The notes under the pieces are model-generated. The model saw nothing but the letters and a program-made list of their open reading frames with translations, had not been told where the DNA came from and ran no database searches. A stretch of 64,000 bases of DNA, taken from contig CP116226.1 of assembly GCA_038182865.1 (NCBI GenBank), positions 2,728,001 to 2,792,000 of the forward strand. Direction: 5' to 3'. Below are positions 18,297-25,171 of this stretch, in pieces. The stretch comes from Microbacterium enclense. Lineage in GTDB: Bacteria > Actinomycetota > Actinomycetes > Actinomycetales > Microbacteriaceae. The translations under genes and the position numbers were made by a program. The number at the start of each line of letters is the position of its first letter. Within the stretch, counting starts at the first letter, position 1.

Positions 18297-18563
18297 TCAG
18301 CGTTCCTTGTTCGCCCGTGCCCTTCGCACGAAGCTCATGATGAGCACGGCCACCAGGCACGCGAAGGCCACCGGGGGTGCGATGTAGAGGAGGACGCCGA
18401 CAGTCGGCCAGACACCGGTACTCATATCGGCCTTGGCGGTGGACGCGATGATGATCGCGAAGAAGCAGACGACCGAGAGGACCAGCAGTCCGAGCGACAT
18501 GAACGCCAGGATGCGATCGACGCGGCGAATCGGAACGTCGCCGTCGGGGGTGCGTGTGCTCAT
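18297..18563 (-). CDS. Small membrane protein (88 aa), two helices
   Basis: 88 residues: a hydrophilic N-terminus, two hydrophobic helices (about 19-42 and 51-77) and a basic C-terminus (RRARANKER) that should face the cytoplasm. No known family motif is seen. A TAGGCT hexamer (minus strand of 18572-18577) lies 8 nt before the ATG. It is transcribed ahead of the helicase-associated gene with a 2-base gap, so the two are likely co-transcribed. Confidence 0.75.
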   Translation of the reverse strand: MSTRTPDGDVPIRRVDRILAFMSLGLLVLSVVCFFAIIIASTAKADMSTGVWPTVGVLLYIAPPVAFACLVAVLIMSFVRRARANKER

Positions 18564-18671
18564 CGCCTGTCAGCCTACTGCCTGGCATGCGTGGCGTAGG
18601 CTGAAGGGCCGGGATCCGATCGGTTCCCGAGTTCCACCGCGCGTTCGCGCACGTCTTTCAGCGAGGTGTCC

Positions 18672-19055
18672 ATGCCCACCGGCAAGGTCAGGTTCTACGA
18701 CGAAGAGAAGGGCTTCGGCTTCATCGCCACCGATGACGGCCAGGACGTGTTCCTGCACGCCACCGCCCTGCCCGCCGGAACCCCCGCGCCCAAGGCCGGC
18801 ACGCGCCTGGAGTTCGGTGTCGCCGACGGCAAGCGCGGTCTCCAAGCTCTGTCGGTCCGTGTTCTCGAGGCCCCCGTGAGCATGGCCAAGCGCTCGCGTA
18901 AGCCGGCCGACGACATGGCGATCATTGTCGAGGACCTCGTCAAGCTCCTCGATGGCATCGGCGGCGACCTGCGTCGCGGCCGCTACCCGAGCGGCGCGCA
19001 CGCCAGCAAGATCGCCGCCGTCCTGCGCAAGGTCGCCGATGACTTCGAAGCCTGA
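18672..19055 (+). CDS. Cold-shock-domain protein with C-terminal extension
   Basis: 127 residues: an N-terminal cold-shock domain (1-67) with RNP1 KGFGFIA and RNP2 VFLHATAL, then an actinobacterial C-terminal extension (about 70-127) that is basic at first (MAKRSRKPADD) and helical later. The single-stranded nucleic-acid-binding face is intact. ATG 18672 is preferred over GTG 18666 because of the GAGG at 18662-18665. The 3' end overlaps the next gene by 17 bases, implying translational coupling with the DUF3027 protein. Confidence 0.9.
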   Translation: MPTGKVRFYDEEKGFGFIATDDGQDVFLHATALPAGTPAPKAGTRLEFGVADGKRGLQALSVRVLEAPVSMAKRSRKPADDMAIIVEDLVKLLDGIGGDLRRGRYPSGAHASKIAAVLRKVADDFEA

Positions 19056-19722
19056 GCAGCCGGTCGACGATCGGCTGCTCCACGCCCATGACCTCGCGCT
19101 GAGCGCTCTCCACGAGATCACCCCGCCCGACACGGTCGGTCCGCCCGCGGACTACCTGCTGGAGGACGACGGTGTGGTGTCGCTGCGCTTCCAGACGCGT
19201 CTGCTCGGGTACCCCGGGTGGTACTGGACGGTGAGTGTCGCCGTGGTCGAGGACGCCGAGCCCACGGTCCTCGAAGCCGAGCTGATGCCCGGCGATGGGG
19301 CGCTGCTGGCGCCCGACTGGGTGCCCTGGGCGACGCGCCTGGCGGACTACCAGGCCGCGCAGGCGGCCGCAGCCGAGAGCGGCGAGTCCGATGACGACGA
19401 CATCGACGACGACGACATCGACGATGACGACCTCGACGACGATGCCGACGGCGACGACGAGGAAGACACCGACGACGAGCCCAAGGCGCGGTTCCACGCC
19501 GGCGACCTCGACGGTGTCGACATCGATGAGCTCGACGAGTCCGACGATGTCGACTCCGACGATGTCGACTCCGACGAGGTCGACTCGGGCGAGAGCGACG
19601 CGAGCGCCGAGGTCGGCGTCGACGCGGATGAGGCCGACGACGATGACGATGACGTCGACGCGGACGACGAAGACGCGGACGACGAGGACATCGAGGGAGA
19701 CGAGCGCGAGCGCAGCTACTGA
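19039..19722 (+). CDS. DUF3027 protein with very long Asp/Glu tail
   Basis: 227-residue protein. The N-terminal 110 residues form the DUF3027 domain, with PPADYLLEDDG, a GYPGWYWTVSV strand pair and LLAPDWVPWATRL. The remaining roughly 115 residues are almost entirely Asp, Glu, Ser, Val and Ala, including short tandem DNA repeats (GACGATGTCGACTCC units around 19550-19590). The tail should be disordered and strongly negative; it may mimic nucleic acid or bind basic proteins. It starts inside the cold-shock gene, and the pairing of an RNA-binding protein with a polyacidic protein is conserved in relatives. Confidence 0.82.
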   Translation: MTSKPEQPVDDRLLHAHDLALSALHEITPPDTVGPPADYLLEDDGVVSLRFQTRLLGYPGWYWTVSVAVVEDAEPTVLEAELMPGDGALLAPDWVPWATRLADYQAAQAAAAESGESDDDDIDDDDIDDDDLDDDADGDDEEDTDDEPKARFHAGDLDGVDIDELDESDDVDSDDVDSDEVDSGESDASAEVGVDADEADDDDDDVDADDEDADDEDIEGDERERSY

Positions 19723-19730
19723 CGCTTCCA

Positions 19731-19771
19731 TGACGAAGGCCGTCCCGCGGGATGCGGGACGGCCTTCGTCA
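19731..19771 (+). terminator. Bidirectional terminator between DUF3027 gene and serC
   Basis: A perfect 18-bp stem (19731-19748 with 19754-19771) and a 5-base loop (GGGAT) between two convergent genes. Confidence 0.85.
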
Positions 19772-19776
19772 TCTGA

Positions 19777-20898
19777 TCAGGCGCGGGGCAGGTGCTCGAT
19801 CGTGTAGTCGATCGCGCCGATGAGACGGCGCACGTCGTCGGGCTCGATGGAGACGAAGGTCGCCACCCGCAGCTGGTTGCGGCCGAGCTTGCGATACGGC
19901 TCGGTGTCGACGATCCCGTTGGCGCGCAGGCTCTTCGCGATCGCCGCGGCGTCGATGCTGTCGTCGAAGTCGACCGTGACGACGACGGGGGAGCGGTCGG
20001 CGGGATCGGCGACGAAGGGGCTCGCCACGGTGCTCGCCTCGGCCCATTCGTACAGCGCCGAGGAGGACTCGGCGGTGCGGGCGCCGGCCCAGGCCAGGCC
20101 GCCGTTGTCGAGGATCCAGCCGAGCTGGTCGTCGAGCAGCAGCAGCGTCGCGAGCGCCGGGGTGTTCAGGGTCTGCTGCAGGCGCGAATTGTCGAGCGCG
20201 TTCTTCAGGCTCAGGAACTCGGGGATGTAGCGACCGGATGCCGCGATGCGCTCGATGCGCTCGATCGCCGCGGGCGACACCGCGGCGTACCAGAGCCCGC
20301 CGTCCGAACCGAGGTTCTTCTGCGGAGCGAAGTAGTAGACATCCGCCTGGGTCACATCGACGTCGATGCCGCCGGCGGCGCTGGTCGCGTCGATGACCGT
20401 CAGCGCACCGGCGTCGCCGTGGACGCGCTCGATCGGCGCCGCGACGCCCGTGGACGTCTCGTTGTGGGGCCAGGCGTAGACATCGACGCCCTCGACGACC
20501 CCGGCGACGGTGCGCGTGCCGGGCTCGGCCTTGCGCACGTCGGGAGCCTCCAGCCACGGGGCGGCGGCGGCCGAGGCGAACTTGCCGCCGAACTCGCCGA
20601 ACACGAGGTTCTGGCTGCGGTTCTCGATCAGTCCGAAGGCCGCGGCATCCCAGAACGCCGTCGATCCGCCGTTGCCGAGGATGATCTCGTATCCCTCGGG
20701 CACCCGGAACAGCTCGGCGAGGCGCTCGCGCGTGCTCGCGACGATGTTCTTCACGGGGGCTTGGCGGTGCGATGTGCCCAGGATGCTCGCGCCACGGGTG
20801 ACGAGAGATTCGAGCTGCGCCCCGCGCACCTTCGAGGGGCCGCATCCGAAGCGGCCGTCGGTGGGCAGGAGGTCGGTGGGAAGGTCCACGTGCGGCAT
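19777..20898 (-). CDS. serC: Phosphoserine aminotransferase SerC
   Basis: 373-residue PLP enzyme that makes 3-phosphoserine from 3-phosphohydroxypyruvate with glutamate, the second step of serine synthesis. It is of the mycobacterial SerC type: GRFGCGPSKVR at the N-terminus, the GNGGSTAFWD phosphate loop, TSAAGGID, and the PLP-binding Lys in FAPQKNLGSDGG. The length fits the family. The ATG at 20898 lies 7 nt after TAGAAT (minus strand of 20906-20911), suggesting a leaderless transcript; it is divergent from the DtxR-type gene. Confidence 0.95.
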   Translation of the reverse strand: MPHVDLPTDLLPTDGRFGCGPSKVRGAQLESLVTRGASILGTSHRQAPVKNIVASTRERLAELFRVPEGYEIILGNGGSTAFWDAAAFGLIENRSQNLVFGEFGGKFASAAAAPWLEAPDVRKAEPGTRTVAGVVEGVDVYAWPHNETSTGVAAPIERVHGDAGALTVIDATSAAGGIDVDVTQADVYYFAPQKNLGSDGGLWYAAVSPAAIERIERIAASGRYIPEFLSLKNALDNSRLQQTLNTPALATLLLLDDQLGWILDNGGLAWAGARTAESSSALYEWAEASTVASPFVADPADRSPVVVTVDFDDSIDAAAIAKSLRANGIVDTEPYRKLGRNQLRVATFVSIEPDDVRRLIGAIDYTIEHLPRA

Positions 20899-20997
20899 GG
20901 GCTCGATTCTAGGGCGCGGGGCGGTGGCATCCGGAGTCTGTGTCGGATGGGGTCGGTAGGCTGTCCTTACCAGCCGCGCGAAGCCGAGGACTCCTGA

Positions 20998-21696
20998 ATG
21001 ACCGATCTCATCGACACCACCGAGATGTACCTGCGCACGATCCTCGAGCTCGAGGAAGAGAACATCGTGCCGCTGCGCGCGCGCATCTCCGAACGACTCG
21101 GCCACTCCGGCCCGACCGTTTCGCAGACCGTCGGACGCATGGAGCGCGACGGTCTCGTCGTGGTCTCGGAAGACCGTCGCCTCGAGCTCACCGACGCCGG
21201 GCGTCAGAAGGCCGTCGACGTCATGCGCAAACACCGTCTGGCCGAGCGTCTGCTCAGCGACGTGATCGGTCTCGACTGGGCCTACGTGCACGACGAGGCG
21301 TGCCGGTGGGAGCACGTGATGAGCGAGCAGGTCGAGCGTCGCCTGGTCGAGCTGCTCGGACACCCCACCGAGTCGCCCTACGGCAACCCGATCCCGGGTC
21401 TCGACCAGCTCGGCGACGTGCCCAGCTCGACCTTCGAGGAAGGCGTGGTGGGCCTGGTCCGCAAGCTGAACGACGCGGGCCAGCCGATCAGCGGCACCGT
21501 GCGTCGTCTCGCCGAGCCCGCTCAGGTCGATCCCGAGCTCCTCCAGCAGCTCAAGGCGGCCGGGGTGCTGCCGGGGGCGCGGGGAGACTACCGCTTCAAC
21601 GAGGGCTACGTGCTCGTCCACATGGAGGGCACCGACGAGGGACTCGAGCTCCCTGTCGAGGTCGCGTCGCACATCTTCCTGGTCGACGAGGGCTGA
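20998..21696 (+). CDS. DtxR/IdeR-family metal-dependent repressor
   Basis: 232-residue metal-sensing repressor. The N-terminal winged helix (1-73) reads DTTEMYLRTILELEEE and GHSGPTVSQTVGRMERDGL; the dimerisation/metal domain (74-140) has the typical HRLAERLL and the CRWEHVMSEQVERRL metal ligands (Cys, Glu, His); an SH3-like C-terminal domain (about 150-230) follows. The close match to DtxR/IdeR suggests Fe(II) rather than Mn(II). Promoter likely at TAGGCT near 20957. Targets not visible; no iron-box seen in this window. Confidence 0.92.
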   Translation: MTDLIDTTEMYLRTILELEEENIVPLRARISERLGHSGPTVSQTVGRMERDGLVVVSEDRRLELTDAGRQKAVDVMRKHRLAERLLSDVIGLDWAYVHDEACRWEHVMSEQVERRLVELLGHPTESPYGNPIPGLDQLGDVPSSTFEEGVVGLVRKLNDAGQPISGTVRRLAEPAQVDPELLQQLKAAGVLPGARGDYRFNEGYVLVHMEGTDEGLELPVEVASHIFLVDEG

Positions 21697-21985
21697 GCGA
21701 GGCGCCTCGAGGGGGTCGGGGACGTCGTGTTCCGGCCGATCGCTTCGCCCCGCGGGCACCGCGCGCGCCCAGGCCGTGCATCGCCTGTGCGCGATGTCCG
21801 AGGCGTGACATGTTCGTTATCTTCGGGTAGCCTCTGAGGGTCCACAGGCGAGAAGCCCGCCGTCGGACCCCTCGCGGTTTGCCTCCCCGGCTCGTCGTCT
21901 GCAGAGGGTGAAGCCCGCACATCGTGCCCCCAATCGAGTGCTGACGAGCCAGCGTCCTGACGGACGCAGAGGCGCCGGAGGAAAT
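21697..21985 (+). promoter_or_regulatory. Long structured leader of the M23 peptidase gene
   Basis: 289-base gap. GTGACA and TAGCCT separated by 17 bases (about 21807-21835) form a credible promoter, giving a leader of about 140 nt. Near its end, GCGTCC-TGAC-GGACGC forms a small hairpin just before the GGAGGA ribosome-binding site. Envelope peptidases of actinobacteria often carry cis-regulatory leaders, but I cannot match this one to a named riboswitch. Confidence 0.45.
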
Positions 21986-22900
21986 TTGGCTGAACACACC
22001 GACCCCGTCGACGACCGATCCGAGGTCTCCCCGACGGGTCAGACCCGGAAGAGCGCGCGCGCAGCGGTAGCCCGACCCTCGCGCCGACCCCTTCGCTCCA
22101 CAACTGCAGCGGCACCGCCGGTCCCACGGACCGCGCCCCCTGCCCGTTCGCTGCCCGCCCCCCGCCGCGGCGCGAAGCCGCTTCGCAGCGCCGTGATCCT
22201 GTCGATGGTCGCCGGTCTCGTCGCCACGGTCGCGATCCCGGCCTACGCCGCGACGGTTCCCACCGCGAACACCGTGACACTGGGCGAGATGTCCGCTCCT
22301 GACAACCAGTCTCTCGTCGTCGCCTCGGATGCCGCGAACGAGTCGCTCGATCGCAGCAGCTACTCGGCGACCACCGCCGAGGAGATCCAGAAGAAGAAGG
22401 ATCAGGAAGCCGCTGCCGCCGCCGCGGCCGAGCGTGCTCGTCAGCTCGCCGCCAACGCCGGTCAGCAGCTGTCGAACATCGATCTGAACATGACCGCTCC
22501 CGGCTCGGGCGAGGTCCGCTGGCCCCTGACGAGCTATGTGCTCGGACGTGGTCTCTGGGACTCCGGCTACCACCAGGGCGTCGACCTTCTCGCTCCCGGC
22601 GGGCAGCCGATCTTCGCAGCCGCTGCGGGTGTCGTCAGCACGTCGTCGGAGAGCTTCGGCGGATACGGCGTCGGCATCGTCATCGAGCACGTCATCAACG
22701 GCCAGAAGGTCTCGACCACGTACGGGCACATGACGTACGGCAGCCGTCAGGTGCAGGCCGGTGACACCGTCGCCGCGGGCCAGCTCATCGGTCTGGTCGG
22801 ATCGACGGGAAGCTCGACCGCCAACCACCTCCACTTCGAGGTCCACATCAACGGCTCGGTCGTCGACCCGTACGCCTGGCTGCAGCAGAACGCCGGCTGA
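21986..22900 (+). CDS. M23 family metalloendopeptidase (secreted)
   Basis: 304 residues from a TTG start chosen because GGAGGA precedes it by 5 bases. A long basic, Pro/Arg/Ala-rich N-terminus is followed by a hydrophobic signal/anchor (about 72-95, ending at an AYA-A site), a helical EEIQKKKDQEAAAAAAAERARQ-type stretch and the C-terminal LytM domain (about 180-300). Zinc ligands are visible: GYHQGVD (His, Asp), and HLHF in the final core. It should cut peptide cross-bridges in the cell wall during growth. The long N-terminal cytoplasmic segment before the signal is typical for this family in Microbacterium-like bacteria. Confidence 0.88.
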   Translation: MAEHTDPVDDRSEVSPTGQTRKSARAAVARPSRRPLRSTTAAAPPVPRTAPPARSLPAPRRGAKPLRSAVILSMVAGLVATVAIPAYAATVPTANTVTLGEMSAPDNQSLVVASDAANESLDRSSYSATTAEEIQKKKDQEAAAAAAAERARQLAANAGQQLSNIDLNMTAPGSGEVRWPLTSYVLGRGLWDSGYHQGVDLLAPGGQPIFAAAAGVVSTSSESFGGYGVGIVIEHVINGQKVSTTYGHMTYGSRQVQAGDTVAAGQLIGLVGSTGSSTANHLHFEVHINGSVVDPYAWLQQNAG

Positions 22901-22915
22901 CCCTCAGCACGCGAG

Positions 22916-22952
22916 ACGGCGTGTCGGAGACTCCTGTTCTCCGACACGCCGT
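22916..22952 (+). terminator. Rho-independent terminator of the M23 peptidase gene
   Basis: A 15-bp perfect stem (22916-22930 with 22938-22952), 7-base loop, followed by the T-rich TTCTTGTTT. Confidence 0.9.
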
Positions 22953-23038
22953 TTCTTGTTTCCCGATCTCGCGGAGCCGGGCGCGTCGCGGGTGGGTTAG
23001 CCTGTCAGCGACGTCGGAACAACCGGAGGGAATCGCCG

Positions 23039-23152
23039 ATGGACGCCAGGCCACGCATCCGCACCATGGATGCGCTCGGGCTGCTCGTTCTTCGGCATCG
23101 TGAGTTCGGATGCCGCGGTCTCGCCGCGACTTCCGAGGCGCTGTCTGTCTAG
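23039..23152 (+). CDS. Possible 37-residue leader peptide
   Basis: ATG 23039 has an excellent ribosome-binding site (GGAGGG, 8 bases before). The frame runs 37 codons and its TAG stop (23150-23152) lies inside the stem-loop of a strong terminator. The peptide contains LGLLVLRHREF. A TAGCCT hexamer at 22998-23003 could be the -10 box, giving a transcript of about 155 nt. Placement suggests an attenuator leader or a small RNA with a short reading frame ahead of the HNH gene. No family recognised. Confidence 0.4.
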   Translation: MDARPRIRTMDALGLLVLRHREFGCRGLAATSEALSV

Positions 23153-23166
23153 ACAGCGCCTTTTTT
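23137..23166 (+). terminator. Intrinsic terminator ending the leader transcript
   Basis: A perfect 10-bp stem (23137-23146 with 23151-23160), loop GTCT, then six T residues. This is the most classical intrinsic terminator in the window, yet it lies upstream of a gene rather than after one. Confidence 0.92.
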
Positions 23167-23241
23167 CATGCCCTGCGGCCCCTTTCGTCGTCGCGAGTCG
23201 AACATCCGAGAAGCCGTCTCGGCCATTCGAGAGGAAACCTC

Positions 23242-23739
23242 ATGCGCACTCTGGTGCTGAACGCGGGCTACGAACCGCTCGCCGTCGTGTCGTTCAAGCG
23301 AGCGCTCGTGCTCGTGATGAACGAGAAGGCCACCGTCGTCGAATGCATCGACGAAGATCCGGTCTGGGCCGCGGGCGGCACCTACGACCGGCCGGCGGTG
23401 ATCATCCTCACGCGCTACATCCGCGTGCCGGGTGCTCGTCGCGTGCCGGTCACCAGACGGGGAGTGCTCCGTCGCGACGCCCACCGGTGCGGCTATTGCG
23501 GCAAAGCGGCGACCACCATCGACCACGTGCTGCCCCGCTCGCGCGGCGGAAAGGACACATGGGAGAACCTCGTGGCCTGCTGCCTGCGGTGCAACAACGT
23601 CAAGGGCGACCGCACGCCGCAGGAGATGTCATGGGAGCTGAGGGTGATCCCGGCTCCTCCGCGCGGTTCGTCGTGGACGGTGCGCGGCGTCGACAAGAGC
23701 GACCCGCGGTGGGAGCCGTACCTCACGCTCGCGGCCTGA
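23242..23739 (+). CDS. HNH endonuclease family protein
   Basis: 165 residues. The N-terminal half (MRTLVLNAGYEPLAVVSFKRAL) is the conserved actinobacterial/cyanobacterial type; the C-terminal half is a zinc-supported HNH nuclease with CGYCG, the catalytic TTIDHVLPRSRGG and NLVACCLRCNN. Four cysteines in two CxxC pairs bind structural zinc. The ATG has GAGGAA 6 bases upstream. Housekeeping HNH proteins of this type occur in most actinobacteria, outside restriction systems; the role is not settled but is probably DNA processing or repair. Confidence 0.88.
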   Translation: MRTLVLNAGYEPLAVVSFKRALVLVMNEKATVVECIDEDPVWAAGGTYDRPAVIILTRYIRVPGARRVPVTRRGVLRRDAHRCGYCGKAATTIDHVLPRSRGGKDTWENLVACCLRCNNVKGDRTPQEMSWELRVIPAPPRGSSWTVRGVDKSDPRWEPYLTLAA

Positions 23740-23789
23740 CCGCTCGTCTGCGGCTGGCGGGTGTCGCTGGTCGGTGATGGGATGGAGCC

Positions 23790-24347
23790 ATGACACGTGC
23801 TCTTGTCGTCATCGACATGCAACGGGGTTTCGATGACCTCGCGTTCTGGGGTCCCACGGCCAATCCCGCGTGCGAGGCGAATGTCGCAGCGCTCATCCAG
23901 CGGTGGACGAGCGAGGGGGAGCCGATCGTCGTCGTGCGTCACGACTCGCTCGCCGCGGGCTCGCCGCTGCACCCGTCCGCGCCGGGGCATGCCCTCGTCG
24001 ACGCGGTGGCGGCCGTCGACCCCGATGTCCTGGTGACGAAGAATGTGAACTCGGCGTTCTACGGCGACCCCGATCTGCACGCGTGGCTGGGGGAGCGTGG
24101 CATCCGGGATCTGGTCATCTGCGGCATCCAGACCAACATGTGCGTCGAGACGACGGCACGGATGGCCGGCAATCTCGGGTACGACGTCACCGTCGCTCTG
24201 GATGCCACGCGCACGTTCGATCTGACGGGAGAGATCGCGGGGATCGGGGCGGTGAGCCGCACCGCCGCGGAGCTCATGGCCGACACCGCGCTGGTGTTGC
24301 AGCAGGGGGGATTCGCGCGGATCGCGCGGACGGCCGACCTGCTCTGA
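23790..24347 (+). CDS. Isochorismatase-like cysteine hydrolase
   Basis: 185-residue cytoplasmic amidohydrolase/cysteine hydrolase. The catalytic triad is visible: Asp in VIDMQRGF, Lys in VTKNVNSAF and Cys in TNMCVETTARMA; the cis-peptide segment GIQTNMC is present. Family members act on small amides such as nicotinamide, ureidoacrylate or isochorismate; nothing here fixes the substrate. It lies alone between the HNH gene and the SOS cassette. Confidence 0.88.
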   Translation: MTRALVVIDMQRGFDDLAFWGPTANPACEANVAALIQRWTSEGEPIVVVRHDSLAAGSPLHPSAPGHALVDAVAAVDPDVLVTKNVNSAFYGDPDLHAWLGERGIRDLVICGIQTNMCVETTARMAGNLGYDVTVALDATRTFDLTGEIAGIGAVSRTAAELMADTALVLQQGGFARIARTADLL

Positions 24348-24407
24348 CGGTCGGCGATGCCCGCCCGGGCGATGTCGGAGGTAGATCGTATCTTCGAACC
24401 ACAGGGA

Positions 24408-24436
24408 TTGAGAGAGTAGAACAGATGTTCTAACCT
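24408..24436 (+). promoter_or_regulatory. SOS-controlled promoter with LexA box
   Basis: A perfect dyad TAGAAC-AGAT-GTTCTA (24417-24432) fits the Gram-positive LexA box (consensus CGAAC-N4-GTTCG core). It lies in and beside a promoter made of TTGAGA (24408-24413), a 17-base spacer and TAACCT (24431-24436). LexA bound here would cover the -10 region. The controlled operon is the mutagenesis cassette. Confidence 0.88.
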
Positions 24437-24442
24437 GTGGGA

Positions 24443-25171
24443 GTGAGGGCGATCGTGCGAGACCAGGTGCAGGCGGTCCCCGACGTCCATGCGTTGCGAG
24501 ACAAGCTCGAGCGCATGCAGGGGCGGCGGATGGACGCCCCGATCCTGCCGACGCACCCCGCGTTCACGTCCCTTCTGCCCGGCGGTGGATTGCGCTCGGG
24601 CTCGGCTTATGCGATCGCTCGGTCTGCCTCGCTCCTGCTCGCCCTCATGGCGCGGCCCTCGCAGGACGGCGCCTGGTGCGGGGTGATCGGCATGCCCGAG
24701 CTGGGGGCCGAGGCCGCCGAGAAGTACGGGCTCGATCTCGACCGGCTCGTGTTCATCCCCGCCCCCGGACCTCGTTGGCTCGCCGTGACCGCGACGATCG
24801 CCGAGGTGCTGCCCGTCGTCGCCGTCCGTCCCCCGGCGGGCTCGCCCGCCGCGCGTGGAGGTGCCGAGGCCACGCGGCTGGCCGCGCGGCTTCGCGATCG
24901 GGGAACAGTGCTGCTGGTCCAGGGGTCATGGCCGCAGGCGGAGGCCGTGATCGATGTGGCCGACCCGCGGTGGACGGGGCTGGGGCAGGGGAGCGGCTAC
25001 CTGGCCGGGCGTGAGCTGACGGTGTCGGTGAGCAGCCGTCGCTCCCCGAACGCACGACGTGCGCGCATGCTCCTGCCCGCGGCGGACGGCACGATCGAGC
25101 TGCTCGGCGCCCCCGCCGAACGTCTGGTCCCACGGGTCTCGGAGACGTATCTCCCCCGGGCGGTGGGGTGA
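24443..25171 (+). CDS. imuA': ImuA'-like protein of the SOS mutagenesis cassette
   Basis: 242-residue RecA-like accessory protein that connects the mutasome (ImuB, DnaE2) to RecA in mycobacteria. The fold is visible as FTSLLPGGGLRSGSAYAIA at the P-loop position, but the GKT of Walker A is absent, so ATP binding is doubtful. Strands such as LVFIPAPGPRW and GTVLLVQGSWPQAEAVIDV match the RecA core order. The GTG at 24443 is preferred because it lies 6 nt after the -10 box; an alternative GTG is at 24437. The stop overlaps the imuB start by one base. SOS-inducible. Confidence 0.82.
   Translation: MRAIVRDQVQAVPDVHALRDKLERMQGRRMDAPILPTHPAFTSLLPGGGLRSGSAYAIARSASLLLALMARPSQDGAWCGVIGMPELGAEAAEKYGLDLDRLVFIPAPGPRWLAVTATIAEVLPVVAVRPPAGSPAARGGAEATRLAARLRDRGTVLLVQGSWPQAEAVIDVADPRWTGLGQGSGYLAGRELTVSVSSRRSPNARRARMLLPAADGTIELLGAPAERLVPRVSETYLPRAVG

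Noticed and set aside
15625..18387. Long plus-strand frame of 920 codons over the XPB helicase region
   Set aside because: Antisense shadow of two recognised minus-strand genes; no ribosome-binding site or domain.
19550..19590. Short tandem repeats as a mobile or regulatory element
   Set aside because: They are codon repeats within the acidic tail of the DUF3027 protein.
21797..21985. c-di-AMP (ydaO) riboswitch before the M23 peptidase gene
   Set aside because: Context fits, and a GGGTGAA stretch occurs, but the other conserved motifs are missing or altered. Kept as an unnamed leader only.
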